Virus record (IMG/VR): IMGVR_UViG_3300045120_000224
Coordinates: 1 to 53,666 of that record
DNA from: a virus
Length of the DNA stretch: 53,666 bases
Reading direction: 5' to 3' (one strand)
Part shown: in pieces, positions 1 to 6,029 of the stretch
Position numbering within the stretch: position 1 is the first letter of the stretch
How the letters are laid out: each line of letters opens with the position of its first letter
The notes under the pieces: model-generated
The model's input: only the letters and a program-made list of their open reading frames with translations
Database searches by the model: none
Told to the model about the DNA's origin: nothing
Position numbers and translations under genes: made by a program

Positions 1-140
1 AGTCAAAGATGACTTCGTCATCCGCGTCGGTGAACTCATCTGATTCGGTTCCCTTCTGAAGTCGCTCCTCCTCCAGCTCGATTAGCTGGAGGTTGAGGCC
101 CATGTTCTGGGCCTGTAGATCTGTGACCCTGGCCAGCATC
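1..140. repeat. 140-nt terminal direct repeat, left copy
   Basis: Positions 1-140 recur at 53527-53666. The only difference I see is T at position 14 versus G at 53540. This is either the overlap left by assembling a circular or permuted genome or a true short terminal repeat. It lies inside coding sequence (the 3' part of the AAA+ ATPase gene and the 5' end of the VWA gene), which favours an assembly overlap over a dedicated packaging end. Confidence 0.95.
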
Positions 141-964
141 TTGCTGTCCTTGAGGATCGCCGCCGTCCTGGTCTTCAACGTGTGGTCGAAGACCTTGCCG
201 GTGGTGAGGAACACGTACTGCACCTTGCCCTGAGACAGGGCCCGGCGGTTGTTCATGTCCAGCAGCTCCTGCAGAGCAGCGCTCTTGACCTGACGCAGCT
301 GAGCCTGACCGATCAGGTTCCGCGGGCTGCTGCCCTTGGTACTGGCCGGAGCCGACGACTTCGCCCCGAGCACATCGAGGATCTCGTACATCGGCAGCAC
401 CTCGCTGTCCAGCAGCGAGGACATCTCCATGCTCTGCGCCATCTCGGGCAGAAGCCCGAGCCTGTCGACGAACAGCATGGCGATCTGCTTCTTCACCGAC
501 TTCAGGTGACGGGGATCCGGCACCGGCAGGTGCAGCAGCCGATCCTCCAACGCCTTGTCGTATGCCACCGTGGAGTTGCTGGCTGCAACAATGAACACCT
601 TGGGCAACTTGAACCCCGCCACCTCACGAGACGTGAAGATGTCGAGCAACCCCGAGTACACCTCAGGAAACCCACGCAGGAACTCATCGAAGAAGATGAT
701 GTCCCCCTCCTTGAGGTTGGTCCAGATCGTCGAGTGCAGCATCCGCAACCGACTGTTCTCATCGGTTGGCATCTGCACACCCTCGATCTCGAGCGGGCTC
801 AGCCTGCTCACGTTGACGATGTGCAGGTTGACACCCAGCAAGTCGGCTACCTCCTGGATGATCGAGGACTTGCCACAACCTGGAGGCCCGAACATGTGAG
901 GGATCGGGCTACGCACGTCAGTCGCCATCGACATGACGTACAACTTCAACAGCATTTCCAACAT
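1..964 (-). CDS. MoxR-type AAA+ ATPase (runs off the window start)
   Basis: I translated this frame by hand; it gives 321 residues, and the stop codon is completed only in the right-hand copy at 53525-53527. Walker A is GPPGCGKS near residue 26, Walker B is DIIFFDEF near residue 88, and a sensor-1-like AASN follows near residue 127. This is the compact AAA+ layout of MoxR/RavA-type ATPases. On the closed circle the gene overlaps the start of the VWA-domain gene. MoxR and VWA proteins usually work as a pair, the ATPase remodelling a target that the metal-binding VWA protein recruits. The ATG at 964 lies inside the 3' end of the HNH gene; no strong Shine-Dalgarno is visible. The target in this phage is unknown. 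The family call is confident; the pairing is inferred from adjacency. Confidence 0.85.
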   Translation of the reverse strand, partial: MLEMLLKLYVMSMATDVRSPIPHMFGPPGCGKSSIIQEVADLLGVNLHIVNVSRLSPLEIEGVQMPTDENSRLRMLHSTIWTNLKEGDIIFFDEFLRGFPEVYSGLLDIFTSREVAGFKLPKVFIVAASNSTVAYDKALEDRLLHLPVPDPRHLKSVKKQIAMLFVDRLGLLPEMAQSMEMSSLLDSEVLPMYEILDVLGAKSSAPASTKGSSPRNLIGQAQLRQVKSAALQELLDMNNRRALSQGKVQYVFLTTGKVFDHTLKTRTAAILKDSKMLARVTDLQAQNMGLNLQLIELEEERLQKGTESDEFTDADDEVIFD

Positions 965-1343
965 GACGCTTCTCCCTTCTGGTTCGTGCGCTTCGCTCGT
1001 TGCGGCACAGCCGACACCGAGTACCGCCATCACTGTCGAGCACGTAGTTCTCGGGCACCCACAGGTGGATGCCCTTGCCGCACCTCGACTTGTCCGGGCG
1101 CGTAGCTATCCCGGCCTCACCTCGCTGGCAGTTCACCGCATGGGTGACAGCCTCGAGGTGGTACACGTTGTAGCAGGGGCGAACCCTGCAGGTGTGGTCA
1201 AGCTCCAGCGGTTCAGGTGGTAGAGCACCGAACACCTGGAGCCAGGCCCAACGATGGGCCAGCATGACCTTTTCGCCCACACGCACGGCACCGTAACCGG
1301 CAGCCGTACGTGCGCCCGTCCAGATGACACAGTCACTGGTCAT
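918..1343 (-). CDS. HNH endonuclease
   Basis: A 141-aa protein from the ATG at 1343, chosen because an AAGGA Shine-Dalgarno lies about 6 nt upstream; the longer frame back to 1400 has no such site. The central segment ELDHTCRVRPCYNVYHLEAV holds the first His pair region, an Asn and a Cys pair of a treble-clef HNH fold, and a second CxxC (CRLC) follows near the C-terminus. HNH proteins nick or cut DNA and in phages serve packaging, homing or recombination. Here it sits far from the terminase, between a hypothetical gene and the AAA+ ATPase, which fits a homing or accessory nuclease better than a packaging one. Its 3' end overlaps the ATPase start by 47 nt. Confidence 0.8.
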   Translation of the reverse strand: MTSDCVIWTGARTAAGYGAVRVGEKVMLAHRWAWLQVFGALPPEPLELDHTCRVRPCYNVYHLEAVTHAVNCQRGEAGIATRPDKSRCGKGIHLWVPENYVLDSDGGTRCRLCRNERSARTRREKRHVGNAVEVVRHVDGD

Positions 1344-1383
1344 TGTTATCCTTACCTCGTTGCTGGATGCGACGGTGAACACA

Positions 1384-1415
1384 GAGGGCGGCAGGCTCAC
1401 GCACCTGCCGCCCTC
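1384..1415 (-). terminator. GC-rich intergenic hairpin
   Basis: Perfect 12-bp inverted arms at 1384-1395 and 1404-1415 with an 8-nt loop, between two minus-strand genes. There is no U-tract, so it could be an actinobacterial-style terminator without U-run, a processing site or an mRNA stabiliser. Confidence 0.55.
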
Positions 1416-1423
1416 CGCTGTGC

Positions 1424-1900
1424 TCAGACCTCGTCGAGCGGGAGGCCGGTGGCCTCGGCACCCACCTCGGCAGCCGACGGCTGCACGGAGGCGGTGCCGG
1501 CCAGCACCTCGAGGACCTCGAGCTGGTCGTTGACCCAGGCCAGCCGGTCGTGGTCACCGGACTCCAGGATCCGCAGGACCGTGGAGTCCTTGGTCAGCTT
1601 GACCAGGTGAGCCGGCTTGCCCTGCACACCGGCGACCTCCTCGGACAGCACCACGAACCCGATCGGGTCCGGCTGCTTCTCGAGCTTCTTGCCGACGGCC
1701 TCGGCCGCCTCGGTCAGCGGCTTGAAGAACTCCTCGACCGCCGCGTCGAACGCCGCGGTGGCCTGGTCGAACTCCTTGTGAGAGTTGACCTCGGTCCACT
1801 GGCTGGAGTCCAGCACGGTCTGACCCTCGTTGCCGAAGACGTCCGTGCCCTGTACCAGGACACGCTCGTCGACGAGCCTGGTGGTGGTGAACTGAGCCAT
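1424..1900 (-). CDS. Hypothetical protein, acidic and helical
   Basis: A 158-aa protein beginning MAQFTTTRLVDERV. The start at 1900 is set by GGAAGGAG about 8 nt upstream; the longer frame begins with Arg/Ser-rich sequence typical of untranslated leader. The middle (residues 50-90) is rich in Ala, Glu and Phe, probably helical, with no membrane segment or catalytic motif I recognise. It is preceded by a weak hairpin and followed by a strong one (1384-1415), so it may be an individually controlled transcription unit inside the leftward block. Function unknown. Confidence 0.75.
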   Translation of the reverse strand: MAQFTTTRLVDERVLVQGTDVFGNEGQTVLDSSQWTEVNSHKEFDQATAAFDAAVEEFFKPLTEAAEAVGKKLEKQPDPIGFVVLSEEVAGVQGKPAHLVKLTKDSTVLRILESGDHDRLAWVNDQLEVLEVLAGTASVQPSAAEVGAEATGLPLDEV

Positions 1901-1960
1901 TAGATGGCTCCTTCCTGATGGAGTGGGTGGCATGCCGGACAGCCTGCCACTGGTGTGGTG

Positions 1961-2149
1961 CTAGTTGCTCGTGCTCTCGTACTGCCAGCCTGCCGTGACA
2001 AGGCCACGGTCCTTCGCCGCCCGAAACAGGGTGGCGAGGGACGGCTGGCTGTTCGCCTCGACCAGTGAGTCGAGGCTAGCGTCACCCTCCGACACTTCTC
2101 GGTGTCGGTCGGTGGCGTGCGGACCGTTGCAGGTGCGGCACTGACCCAT
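1961..2149 (-). CDS. Small hypothetical protein with N-terminal CxxC
   Basis: A 62-aa protein starting MGQCRTCNGPHATDRHRE. The N-terminal CxxC with nearby His residues could bind zinc, but one CxxC alone is weak evidence. The ATG overlaps the stop of the upstream gene (TGATG), and a purine-rich stretch precedes it, which indicates translational coupling. The rest is a short helical segment ending GWQYESTSN. Function unknown. Confidence 0.65.
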   Translation of the reverse strand: MGQCRTCNGPHATDRHREVSEGDASLDSLVEANSQPSLATLFRAAKDRGLVTAGWQYESTSN

Positions 2150-2346
2150 CAGATCCCCCTCTCCACGTCGACCAGTGTCGCGGTGAACGCGATGCCCTGG
2201 CCGATCGTGACCTCGATGTTGTCGCTTCGCTTCTGCAGCAGACCCACCACGATCTGACCGTGGTCGACCTTGTTCATGATGAGCTCGGTCAGGACTGCGT
2301 CCGCCTCGTGCTCATCGGCCACGTCGACCACCAGTACCAGTCTCAT
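2149..2346 (-). CDS. Small hypothetical protein
   Basis: A 65-aa protein starting MRLVLVVDVADEHEADAVL. The ATG at 2346 is preferred to the in-frame GTG at 2361 because GGAG lies 5 nt before it and it overlaps the stop of the upstream gene as ATGA. The beta-strand start followed by a helix and an IEVTIGQGIAF strand suggests a small alpha/beta fold. No catalytic motif is recognised. It sits in a chain of four coupled genes between 1961 and 3382. Confidence 0.65.
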   Translation of the reverse strand: MRLVLVVDVADEHEADAVLTELIMNKVDHGQIVVGLLQKRSDNIEVTIGQGIAFTATLVDVERGI

Positions 2347-2606
2347 ACCGGCTCCTTCCACGAGGGGCGGACCGACACGGTGAACGTGGTGGACGGGTGC
2401 TCACGCGCGACGCGCTTGAGCTCACGCCGCAGAGCGGCCGCCTTGTTCAAGGCGACACGCCTGGTGGGCCAAGGACCCACCACCCACGGCCAGCTCCGCT
2501 TGCCACGGGTGACGATGGCGACAGCCACGTACCCGTTCGCCTCCGCCCTGACCAGCGCCTCCCATGACGGGTACTGGACGCCCGTGCTCTCCGAGTACGC
2601 CATCAT
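2343..2606 (-). CDS. Small basic hypothetical protein
   Basis: An 87-aa basic protein starting MMAYSESTGVQYPSWEALV. GGAGG lies 7 nt upstream of the ATG at 2606, and the start overlaps the stop of the nucleotidyltransferase gene. The C-terminal half contains an Arg/Lys-rich helix (NKAAALRRELKRVAREH) that could contact nucleic acid. It is coupled to its neighbours on both sides by overlapping start and stop codons. Function unknown. Confidence 0.65.
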   Translation of the reverse strand: MMAYSESTGVQYPSWEALVRAEANGYVAVAIVTRGKRSWPWVVGPWPTRRVALNKAAALRRELKRVAREHPSTTFTVSVRPSWKEPV

Positions 2607-3382
2607 TCGAGTGCCTCCATGATCGAGTCGAGACTGTCCTTGAAGTCGATCTCCTTGCTGGCCCTGGTCAGCTCGTCGATCTCGTCAGCCTCGATGTACC
2701 TGGCGATCGCGTCGTAGATACGGCCAAGCATCTGCTTGTCCGTGTCGTAGTGCGTGCCGAAGTACAGGCTCGCCATGTCGTAGCCGGTGACCAGGTCGTC
2801 CTTCACCAAGGTGAGGTCGTACCCGTAGCCGGCGTACTTGGCGTAGCGCCCGCACTCACGCAGCCCGTTGTACTGGCTGATGAAACCGTTGCGCCAGTTG
2901 GCGCGCTTGCTCGGCATCATCGGCAGCGGACCCATCGGGTCCATGCCGGGGAACAGATAGCCGCGCATGTCACGGTAGGTGTCGGACTCCAGGTCGTAGC
3001 CGACACCGAGCAGACCGAAGTCGAAGGACTCCAGCACCTGACCCAGGCTCGTCGTCGGGTGACCGTCGACCAGCTTGTACACCAGGTTCGTCTCCACCCC
3101 TGTGGGAGACGTCAGGCGCAGGCTGTTGGTGTGCCAGGTCTTGAACCCGTAACGCAGCCACCGTGCCCAGACACGGTCGAAGCGCTCCGGGAACGTGTAG
3201 CCCGAGTCGATCAGCCGCTGACCCACAGCGATCAGCACCTGGCTGGTAGGACAGAACAGGTCGACATCGGAGTGCGCGTTGCTCATCGCGTACGCATCCT
3301 CCGCCACGAGGGAGCCGGCCAGAAAGACCGGCTCCCCACGCAGCAGAGCACGGACGTCGGCGATGAGAGCCGACGCGGACAT
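2603..3382 (-). CDS. Nucleotidyltransferase-fold protein (Pol beta superfamily)
   Basis: A 259-aa protein. Residues 19-44 read VFLAGSLVAEDAYAM and then SDVDLFCP, giving the hG-S and D-x-D signature of the Pol beta nucleotidyltransferase fold, in which Ser fixes the triphosphate and two Asp bind metal. A third acidic residue may come from the ETNLVY or SFDFGLL strand, but I cannot assign it. The protein would transfer a nucleotide to an unknown acceptor. It is larger than minimal MNT-type antitoxin transferases and has an additional C-terminal helical region (residues 150-259) rich in Tyr. It shares one base with the upstream coiled-coil gene. Whether it acts on host RNA, tRNA or protein cannot be read from sequence. 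Confidence 0.7.
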   Translation of the reverse strand: MSASALIADVRALLRGEPVFLAGSLVAEDAYAMSNAHSDVDLFCPTSQVLIAVGQRLIDSGYTFPERFDRVWARWLRYGFKTWHTNSLRLTSPTGVETNLVYKLVDGHPTTSLGQVLESFDFGLLGVGYDLESDTYRDMRGYLFPGMDPMGPLPMMPSKRANWRNGFISQYNGLRECGRYAKYAGYGYDLTLVKDDLVTGYDMASLYFGTHYDTDKQMLGRIYDAIARYIEADEIDELTRASKEIDFKDSLDSIMEALE

Positions 3383-3696
3383 CAGCCCTGGTCGGGCGTG
3401 ACGTCAGTGCCGGCGGGGTCGAGGTCGACGACACCCAGCTCGGAGAGCTGCTTGTCGATGACCCGGATGTTCTCCTGCCGGTCCTCGATCTGCGTGACCA
3501 GCTTGGCCCGCTTGTCCTGCAGGTCGGTGACGACCTTGGCGTCCTTCTCGGACGCCTTGGCCTTCGCCGCGGCGAGGTCCGCCTCGAGCTTGGCGACCCG
3601 CTGCGCCGGCGTCAGGGTCTGACGCTTGGCCTTCGGCTTGTCAGCCTCCGGCTGGGCAGCCGGCGGTGCGGCCGCTGCCTTCTTGGTGGTGGTCAC
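3382..3696 (-). CDS. Coiled-coil hypothetical protein
   Basis: A 104-aa protein from the GTG at 3696, chosen because AGAAGGGAG precedes it by about 9 nt; the in-frame ATG at 3741 lies upstream of that site. The N-terminus is Lys/Ala/Pro-rich (TTTKKAAAAPPAAQPEADK) and residues 30-90 form a clear heptad-type helix rich in Ala, Lys, Asp and Gln. This looks like a small oligomerising or DNA-associated protein. Function unknown. Confidence 0.65.
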   Translation of the reverse strand: MTTTKKAAAAPPAAQPEADKPKAKRQTLTPAQRVAKLEADLAAAKAKASEKDAKVVTDLQDKRAKLVTQIEDRQENIRVIDKQLSELGVVDLDPAGTDVTPDQG

Positions 3697-3724
3697 GGTC
3701 GACCACTCCCTTCTGTTGATGGAT

Positions 3725-3788
3725 GCGCGTGCGATCTGCACGCGCCACGACCCGGTATCCCATCCTCCATCGGAGAGGGGACACCGGG
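3725..3788 (-). other. Two consecutive intergenic stem-loops
   Basis: Between the genes at 3696 and 3805 lie an 8-bp stem (3725-3732 with 3738-3745, 5-nt loop) and a second hairpin with CCCGGT at 3751-3756 pairing with ACCGGG at 3783-3788. Neither has a U-tract. They form part of a pattern of stem-loops between the leftward genes. Confidence 0.5.
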
Positions 3789-3804
3789 CCGCAGAACGTG
3801 GGGC

Positions 3805-3996
3805 TCAGCCTTCCAGGCCGAGCCTGAGAAGCAGCGCGGCCTTGACCTCACGGGCGAATGCCCGTGCGTCCTCGACCTGCTCCGCCGTCGTCCCGGCCTC
3901 CAGCCGATGCAGCAGCTGCATCTTCTTGAACAACGCCCAGGCGTCGTGAGAAGTGCGAAGCAGCTCCATCGTGGAGAGTGCGGGTACTGCAGCCAT
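3805..3996 (-). CDS. Small hypothetical helical protein
   Basis: A 63-aa protein starting MAAVPALSTMELLRTSHDAW, almost entirely helix-forming (Leu, Ala, Glu, Lys). A strong GGAGG lies 6 nt upstream of the ATG. It is bounded by stem-loops on both sides. There is no catalytic motif. Function unknown. Confidence 0.7.
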   Translation of the reverse strand: MAAVPALSTMELLRTSHDAWALFKKMQLLHRLEAGTTAEQVEDARAFAREVKAALLLRLGLEG

Positions 3997-4040
3997 CGGT
4001 TACCTCCGATGTAGGTGAGCGGCTGGTCCGCTCGAGACTT

Positions 4041-4179
4041 GACCAGCACCCGACAGCAGGTGCTGGTCCGTGCTCCGTGACGATGGCTGCCCATCTCCGA
4101 CGTGCACACCTCGAGGGTGTGCTGCGCCTGCCACCCGTCGGGTAGTGGCAGGCGCCTTGCACCGGTCAGGCCGGTGCAA
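4041..4179 (-). ncRNA. Run of four consecutive hairpins (candidate structured leader)
   Basis: The 192-nt gap between 3997 and 4188 has no convincing gene but holds four back-to-back stems: 4041-4050 with 4059-4068 (10 bp), 4104-4110 with 4116-4122 (7 bp), 4124-4134 with 4145-4155 (11 bp) and 4157-4165 with 4171-4179 (9 bp). The last three are separated by only one base. The density far exceeds what spacer DNA would show by chance. It could be an mRNA leader or a processed RNA; no known RNA family is recognised. Confidence 0.45.
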
Positions 4180-4188
4180 CTCCATGGG

Positions 4189-4515
4189 TCAGCGCCGGCC
4201 CCAGCCCTGCTGGTTCGGTCGATCCTGCAGCTCGGCCTCGGTCAGCCATGACGGTGGCGGCGGCAGCTCGTCCTCGTCATAGGGCCAAGACGGCGGGAGC
4301 TCGACGCTCACGCTGTCGTGGATCGGAGTGTCCGATCCGCTGGCGTGTGGCACGTACTCGACGTCGGTCACGCTGAGACCGAGCTGGTCGAGCAGGTTGT
4401 TCAGAGCAGCGGCCTCGGTCCGTGCCTCGTTGCGCTGCGGTACGAAGTAGCCGGCTGCACAGGCGAAGCCCAGCAGCAGAGCCACGATGAGCCCAAGCCA
4501 TTCCCACATGATCAT
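4189..4515 (-). CDS. Membrane-anchored hypothetical protein
   Basis: A 108-aa protein starting MIMWEWLGLIVALLLGFACA. Residues 4-24 form a single hydrophobic span or uncleaved signal anchor, followed by PQRNEAR, which suggests the rest is cytoplasmic or periplasm-side depending on topology. The C-terminal part is acidic and Pro-rich with two Tyr/Trp patches. AGAGAGAGG lies just upstream of the ATG at 4515. It is the first gene after the hairpin-rich stretch 4523-4661. A superinfection-exclusion or lysis-accessory role is possible, but nothing in the sequence establishes one. Confidence 0.65.
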   Translation of the reverse strand: MIMWEWLGLIVALLLGFACAAGYFVPQRNEARTEAAALNNLLDQLGLSVTDVEYVPHASGSDTPIHDSVSVELPPSWPYDEDELPPPPSWLTEAELQDRPNQQGWGRR

Positions 4516-4522
4516 GCCTCTC

Positions 4523-4661
4523 TCTACGATCTAATGTAGATCTCTCTCTCAGAGATAGCTCTTGCTATCTCCTCTCCCTTCCCTACTACCTAACAGTAGT
4601 AATCACTACCGCGCACAAGCATGTGCGCGACACCAAGCATGGTGGGTAGCCAGCAGGCTAC
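4523..4661 (-). ncRNA. Array of about six small stem-loops (candidate structured RNA)
   Basis: The 192-nt gap 4516-4707 contains 4523-4527 with 4536-4540 (5 bp), 4552-4559 with 4564-4571 (8 bp, 4-nt loop), 4584-4589 with 4596-4601 (6 bp), 4610-4616 with 4623-4629 (7 bp, loop AAGCAT), 4631-4634 with 4641-4644 (4 bp, again loop AAGCAT) and 4646-4651 with 4656-4661 (6 bp, loop AGCA). Two adjacent hairpins share the same loop. The region is AT-richer than its surroundings. A folded leader RNA or protein-binding array is the simplest reading. Confidence 0.5.
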
Positions 4662-4707
4662 GTGAGCAGCAGCGAGATGGTGGAGAAAGACGAGACATAG
4701 ATGTCCC

Positions 4708-5094
4708 TCACGAAGCGTTGATCTTCGCCTCGAGGTTCGCCTCATCCTGTGCGGTGAGCACGATGCCACGGCCTGAGTAGACAACCTGCAAGGTGCGCAC
4801 GTTGACACGGGCAGCGGAGACCGGCAAGCCGGAGTCGATGCTCCGCCTGTACTCGTTCACCAGGTCGTCGACGACCTGACCGTTGACGAACGCAGGGTTG
4901 CCCTTGCGCGATCTCTCGTGTCGCCGCCTGTCGGCAGGGCCGGCAGACGGCGACAGCCCCTTGTCAGTGAGGTGGTCACCGAGAACGGAGACCACGTACT
5001 TGGACAAGGTGATGTCCTTGACATCGGCGAACGCGACGAGCGCGCTCTTCATCTCGACGGGTATGCGGACTGTGATGGTGGTGTCTGAGGTCAT
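4708..5094 (-). CDS. Ribbon-helix-helix DNA-binding regulator
   Basis: A 128-aa protein. Residues 4-45 read TTITVRIPVEMKSALVAFAD and continue to DITLSKYVVSVLGDHL, the pattern of an RHH (Arc/MetJ) domain: a beta strand with alternating Thr/Arg that contacts the major groove, then two helices. A basic linker (RRRHERSRKG) and a second small domain follow. It is the first recognisable gene of the leftward block and lies immediately beside the TGTAGTCAC-rich control region and two copies of a 14-nt repeat (5118-5131 and 5269-5282). It is therefore the natural candidate to bind those operators and repress its own promoter. The link is inferred from adjacency. No strong Shine-Dalgarno is seen, so the transcript may have a very short leader. 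Confidence 0.8.
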   Translation of the reverse strand: MTSDTTITVRIPVEMKSALVAFADVKDITLSKYVVSVLGDHLTDKGLSPSAGPADRRRHERSRKGNPAFVNGQVVDDLVNEYRRSIDSGLPVSAARVNVRTLQVVYSGRGIVLTAQDEANLEAKINAS

Positions 5095-5117
5095 GGACCC
5101 AGCCTACATCAAACGTC

Positions 5118-5282
5118 CTACATTGTGTACACCGACACGTCCGAGAATCGGACATACCCGGCAGGTTGTGGAGTGTAGTCACCCCCCCCCCTGACTACAC
5201 GAAGCTGCAGGTCAGAGCATGTGTAGACATGTAGTCACCTAACAGACTCCATCTTCTCCCCGAAGGTCTTACATAGTGTACA
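5118..5282. promoter_or_regulatory. Pair of 14-nt near-identical repeats
   Basis: CTACATTGTGTACA at 5118-5131 and TTACATAGTGTACA at 5269-5282 match at 12 of 14 positions. They flank the first part of the left control module. The first lies 24-37 nt upstream of the RHH start codon, where a promoter or operator is expected. They may be a second operator type, distinct from the TGTAGTCAC sites. Confidence 0.4.
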
Positions 5283-5430
5283 AAGATATGGAGTTTGTTT
5301 TTGCCCTGGACAAACCGGACAGTGTCGGGTGAAAACCAGGGCTGACCTGCGCAAACGTGTAGTCACCCCTAGGGTGACTACATTCGTTGCAGCCTGCAAG
5401 GAATATTGCACCCACCCCGGTGTCGGGTGG
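5173..5430. promoter_or_regulatory. Left copy of duplicated palindromic control module
   Basis: This non-coding stretch contains, in order: a 9-bp hairpin (5173-5181 with 5192-5200) whose loop is ten C residues; CTGCAGGTCAGAG (5205-5217); TGTAGTCACCT (5230-5240); a GTCTTACA block near 5266; a block 5342-5369 that matches 35050-35077 at 27 of 28 positions; an 11-bp perfect inverted repeat with a 3-nt centre (5358-5368 with 5372-5382); and GTGTCGGGTG at 5322 and 5420. The same blocks in the same order lie at 34871-35127. CTGACCTGC (5342-5350) is the inverse of 5207-5215. The module lies between the leftward RHH gene and the rightward giant gene, so promoter, operator or replication-origin roles are all possible. 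Confidence 0.65.
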
Positions 5431-5654
5431 ACGGACAGCAGCCGGCCTCGGCTGCACGAGGCAAACCAAACAAGGCTTACGCCAGATAGGACTGACGCGC
5501 TAACGCTTGAAGCAGACCTTGGTCTGCTACGCAACGCTTACGTTGCGATGTCACCTAGCCACATGGCTGTGTCATAAAGTCCGGCAATCTCATAAAACCA
5601 CATTGCGCATGCACACCTTGTCTTGTGACGATCCCTCGCTCAGTAGCCTGAGCG
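5412..5654. ncRNA. Second array of consecutive stem-loops
   Basis: The 679-nt stretch 5095-5773 has no supportable gene. Downstream of the control module it holds 5412-5417 with 5425-5430 (6 bp), 5438-5444 with 5449-5455 (7 bp), 5474-5476 with 5481-5483 (3 bp, weak), 5511-5518 with 5521-5528 (8 bp, 2-nt loop), 5531-5536 with 5541-5546 (6 bp, loop CTTA), AGCC/GGCT at 5557-5568 (4 bp) and 5637-5642 with 5649-5654 (6 bp). The three hairpins 5511-5568 are nearly back to back. The positions suggest a structured leader RNA or a protein-binding array. I see nothing further in 5655-5725. Confidence 0.45.
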
Positions 5655-5725
5655 CAAGCGTCACGAGACTAGGCGAAAGTGTTACTTGTTGTTGTGTTGT
5701 CTTCTCATCAACGCATGCACATTGT

Positions 5726-5769
5726 GAAAAAAGAGATTGCCTCCCAGCCATAAAGGCTAGGAGACAATC
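5726..5769 (-). terminator. Rho-independent terminator (minus strand)
   Basis: Reading leftward, a long stem with 5735-5739 pairing to 5765-5769, plus inner GGAG/CTCC and AGCC/GGCT pairs, is followed by a run of six T residues (A residues at 5727-5732 on the plus strand). It lies directly after the gene ending at 5774 and isolates that gene from the RHH operon. Confidence 0.75.
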
Positions 5770-5773
5770 ACGT

Positions 5774-6010
5774 CTACGACGTGTAGCGATCCAGCATCCG
5801 CTGGTATGCAGCGATGACCTTGTCATCCTCGCCCTTGGCGATGCAGTCCGCGATCGTGCTACGCAGACGATCCATCGTGTCCAGCTTGACCGTATCCAAC
5901 TCAGTGTTGGACTGGGCAACCTGCTGCTCCGCGAACTTACGCATCACTGCGTTCATGGGATTCAGGTTGGCAACCATGCCATCCTGCAACGCATCCATGA
6001 GACTAGCCAT
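5774..6010 (-). CDS. Small hypothetical protein, monocistronic
   Basis: A 78-aa protein starting MASLMDALQDGMVANLNPMN. The ATG at 6010 is chosen because GGAGG lies 5 nt upstream; the long in-frame extension to 6130 begins in AT-rich promoter-like DNA. The protein is helical, Met/Gln/Asp-rich and has no membrane segment. It has its own AT-rich upstream region and its own terminator (5726-5769), so it is probably a strongly and separately expressed early gene. Such isolated small early genes in phages often encode host-takeover factors, but no function can be read here. Confidence 0.7.
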   Translation of the reverse strand: MASLMDALQDGMVANLNPMNAVMRKFAEQQVAQSNTELDTVKLDTMDRLRSTIADCIAKGEDDKVIAAYQRMLDRYTS

Positions 6011-6029
6011 CACGACCTCCGGTTGTGAC

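Noticed and set aside
182-1105. Plus-strand frames over the ATPase and HNH genes
   Set aside because: They are antisense shadows; the minus strand gives Walker A/B and HNH motifs.
4000-4185. Minus 61-codon frame between 3997 and 4188
   Set aside because: No ribosome site; overlaps four strong hairpins and has shadow-like composition.
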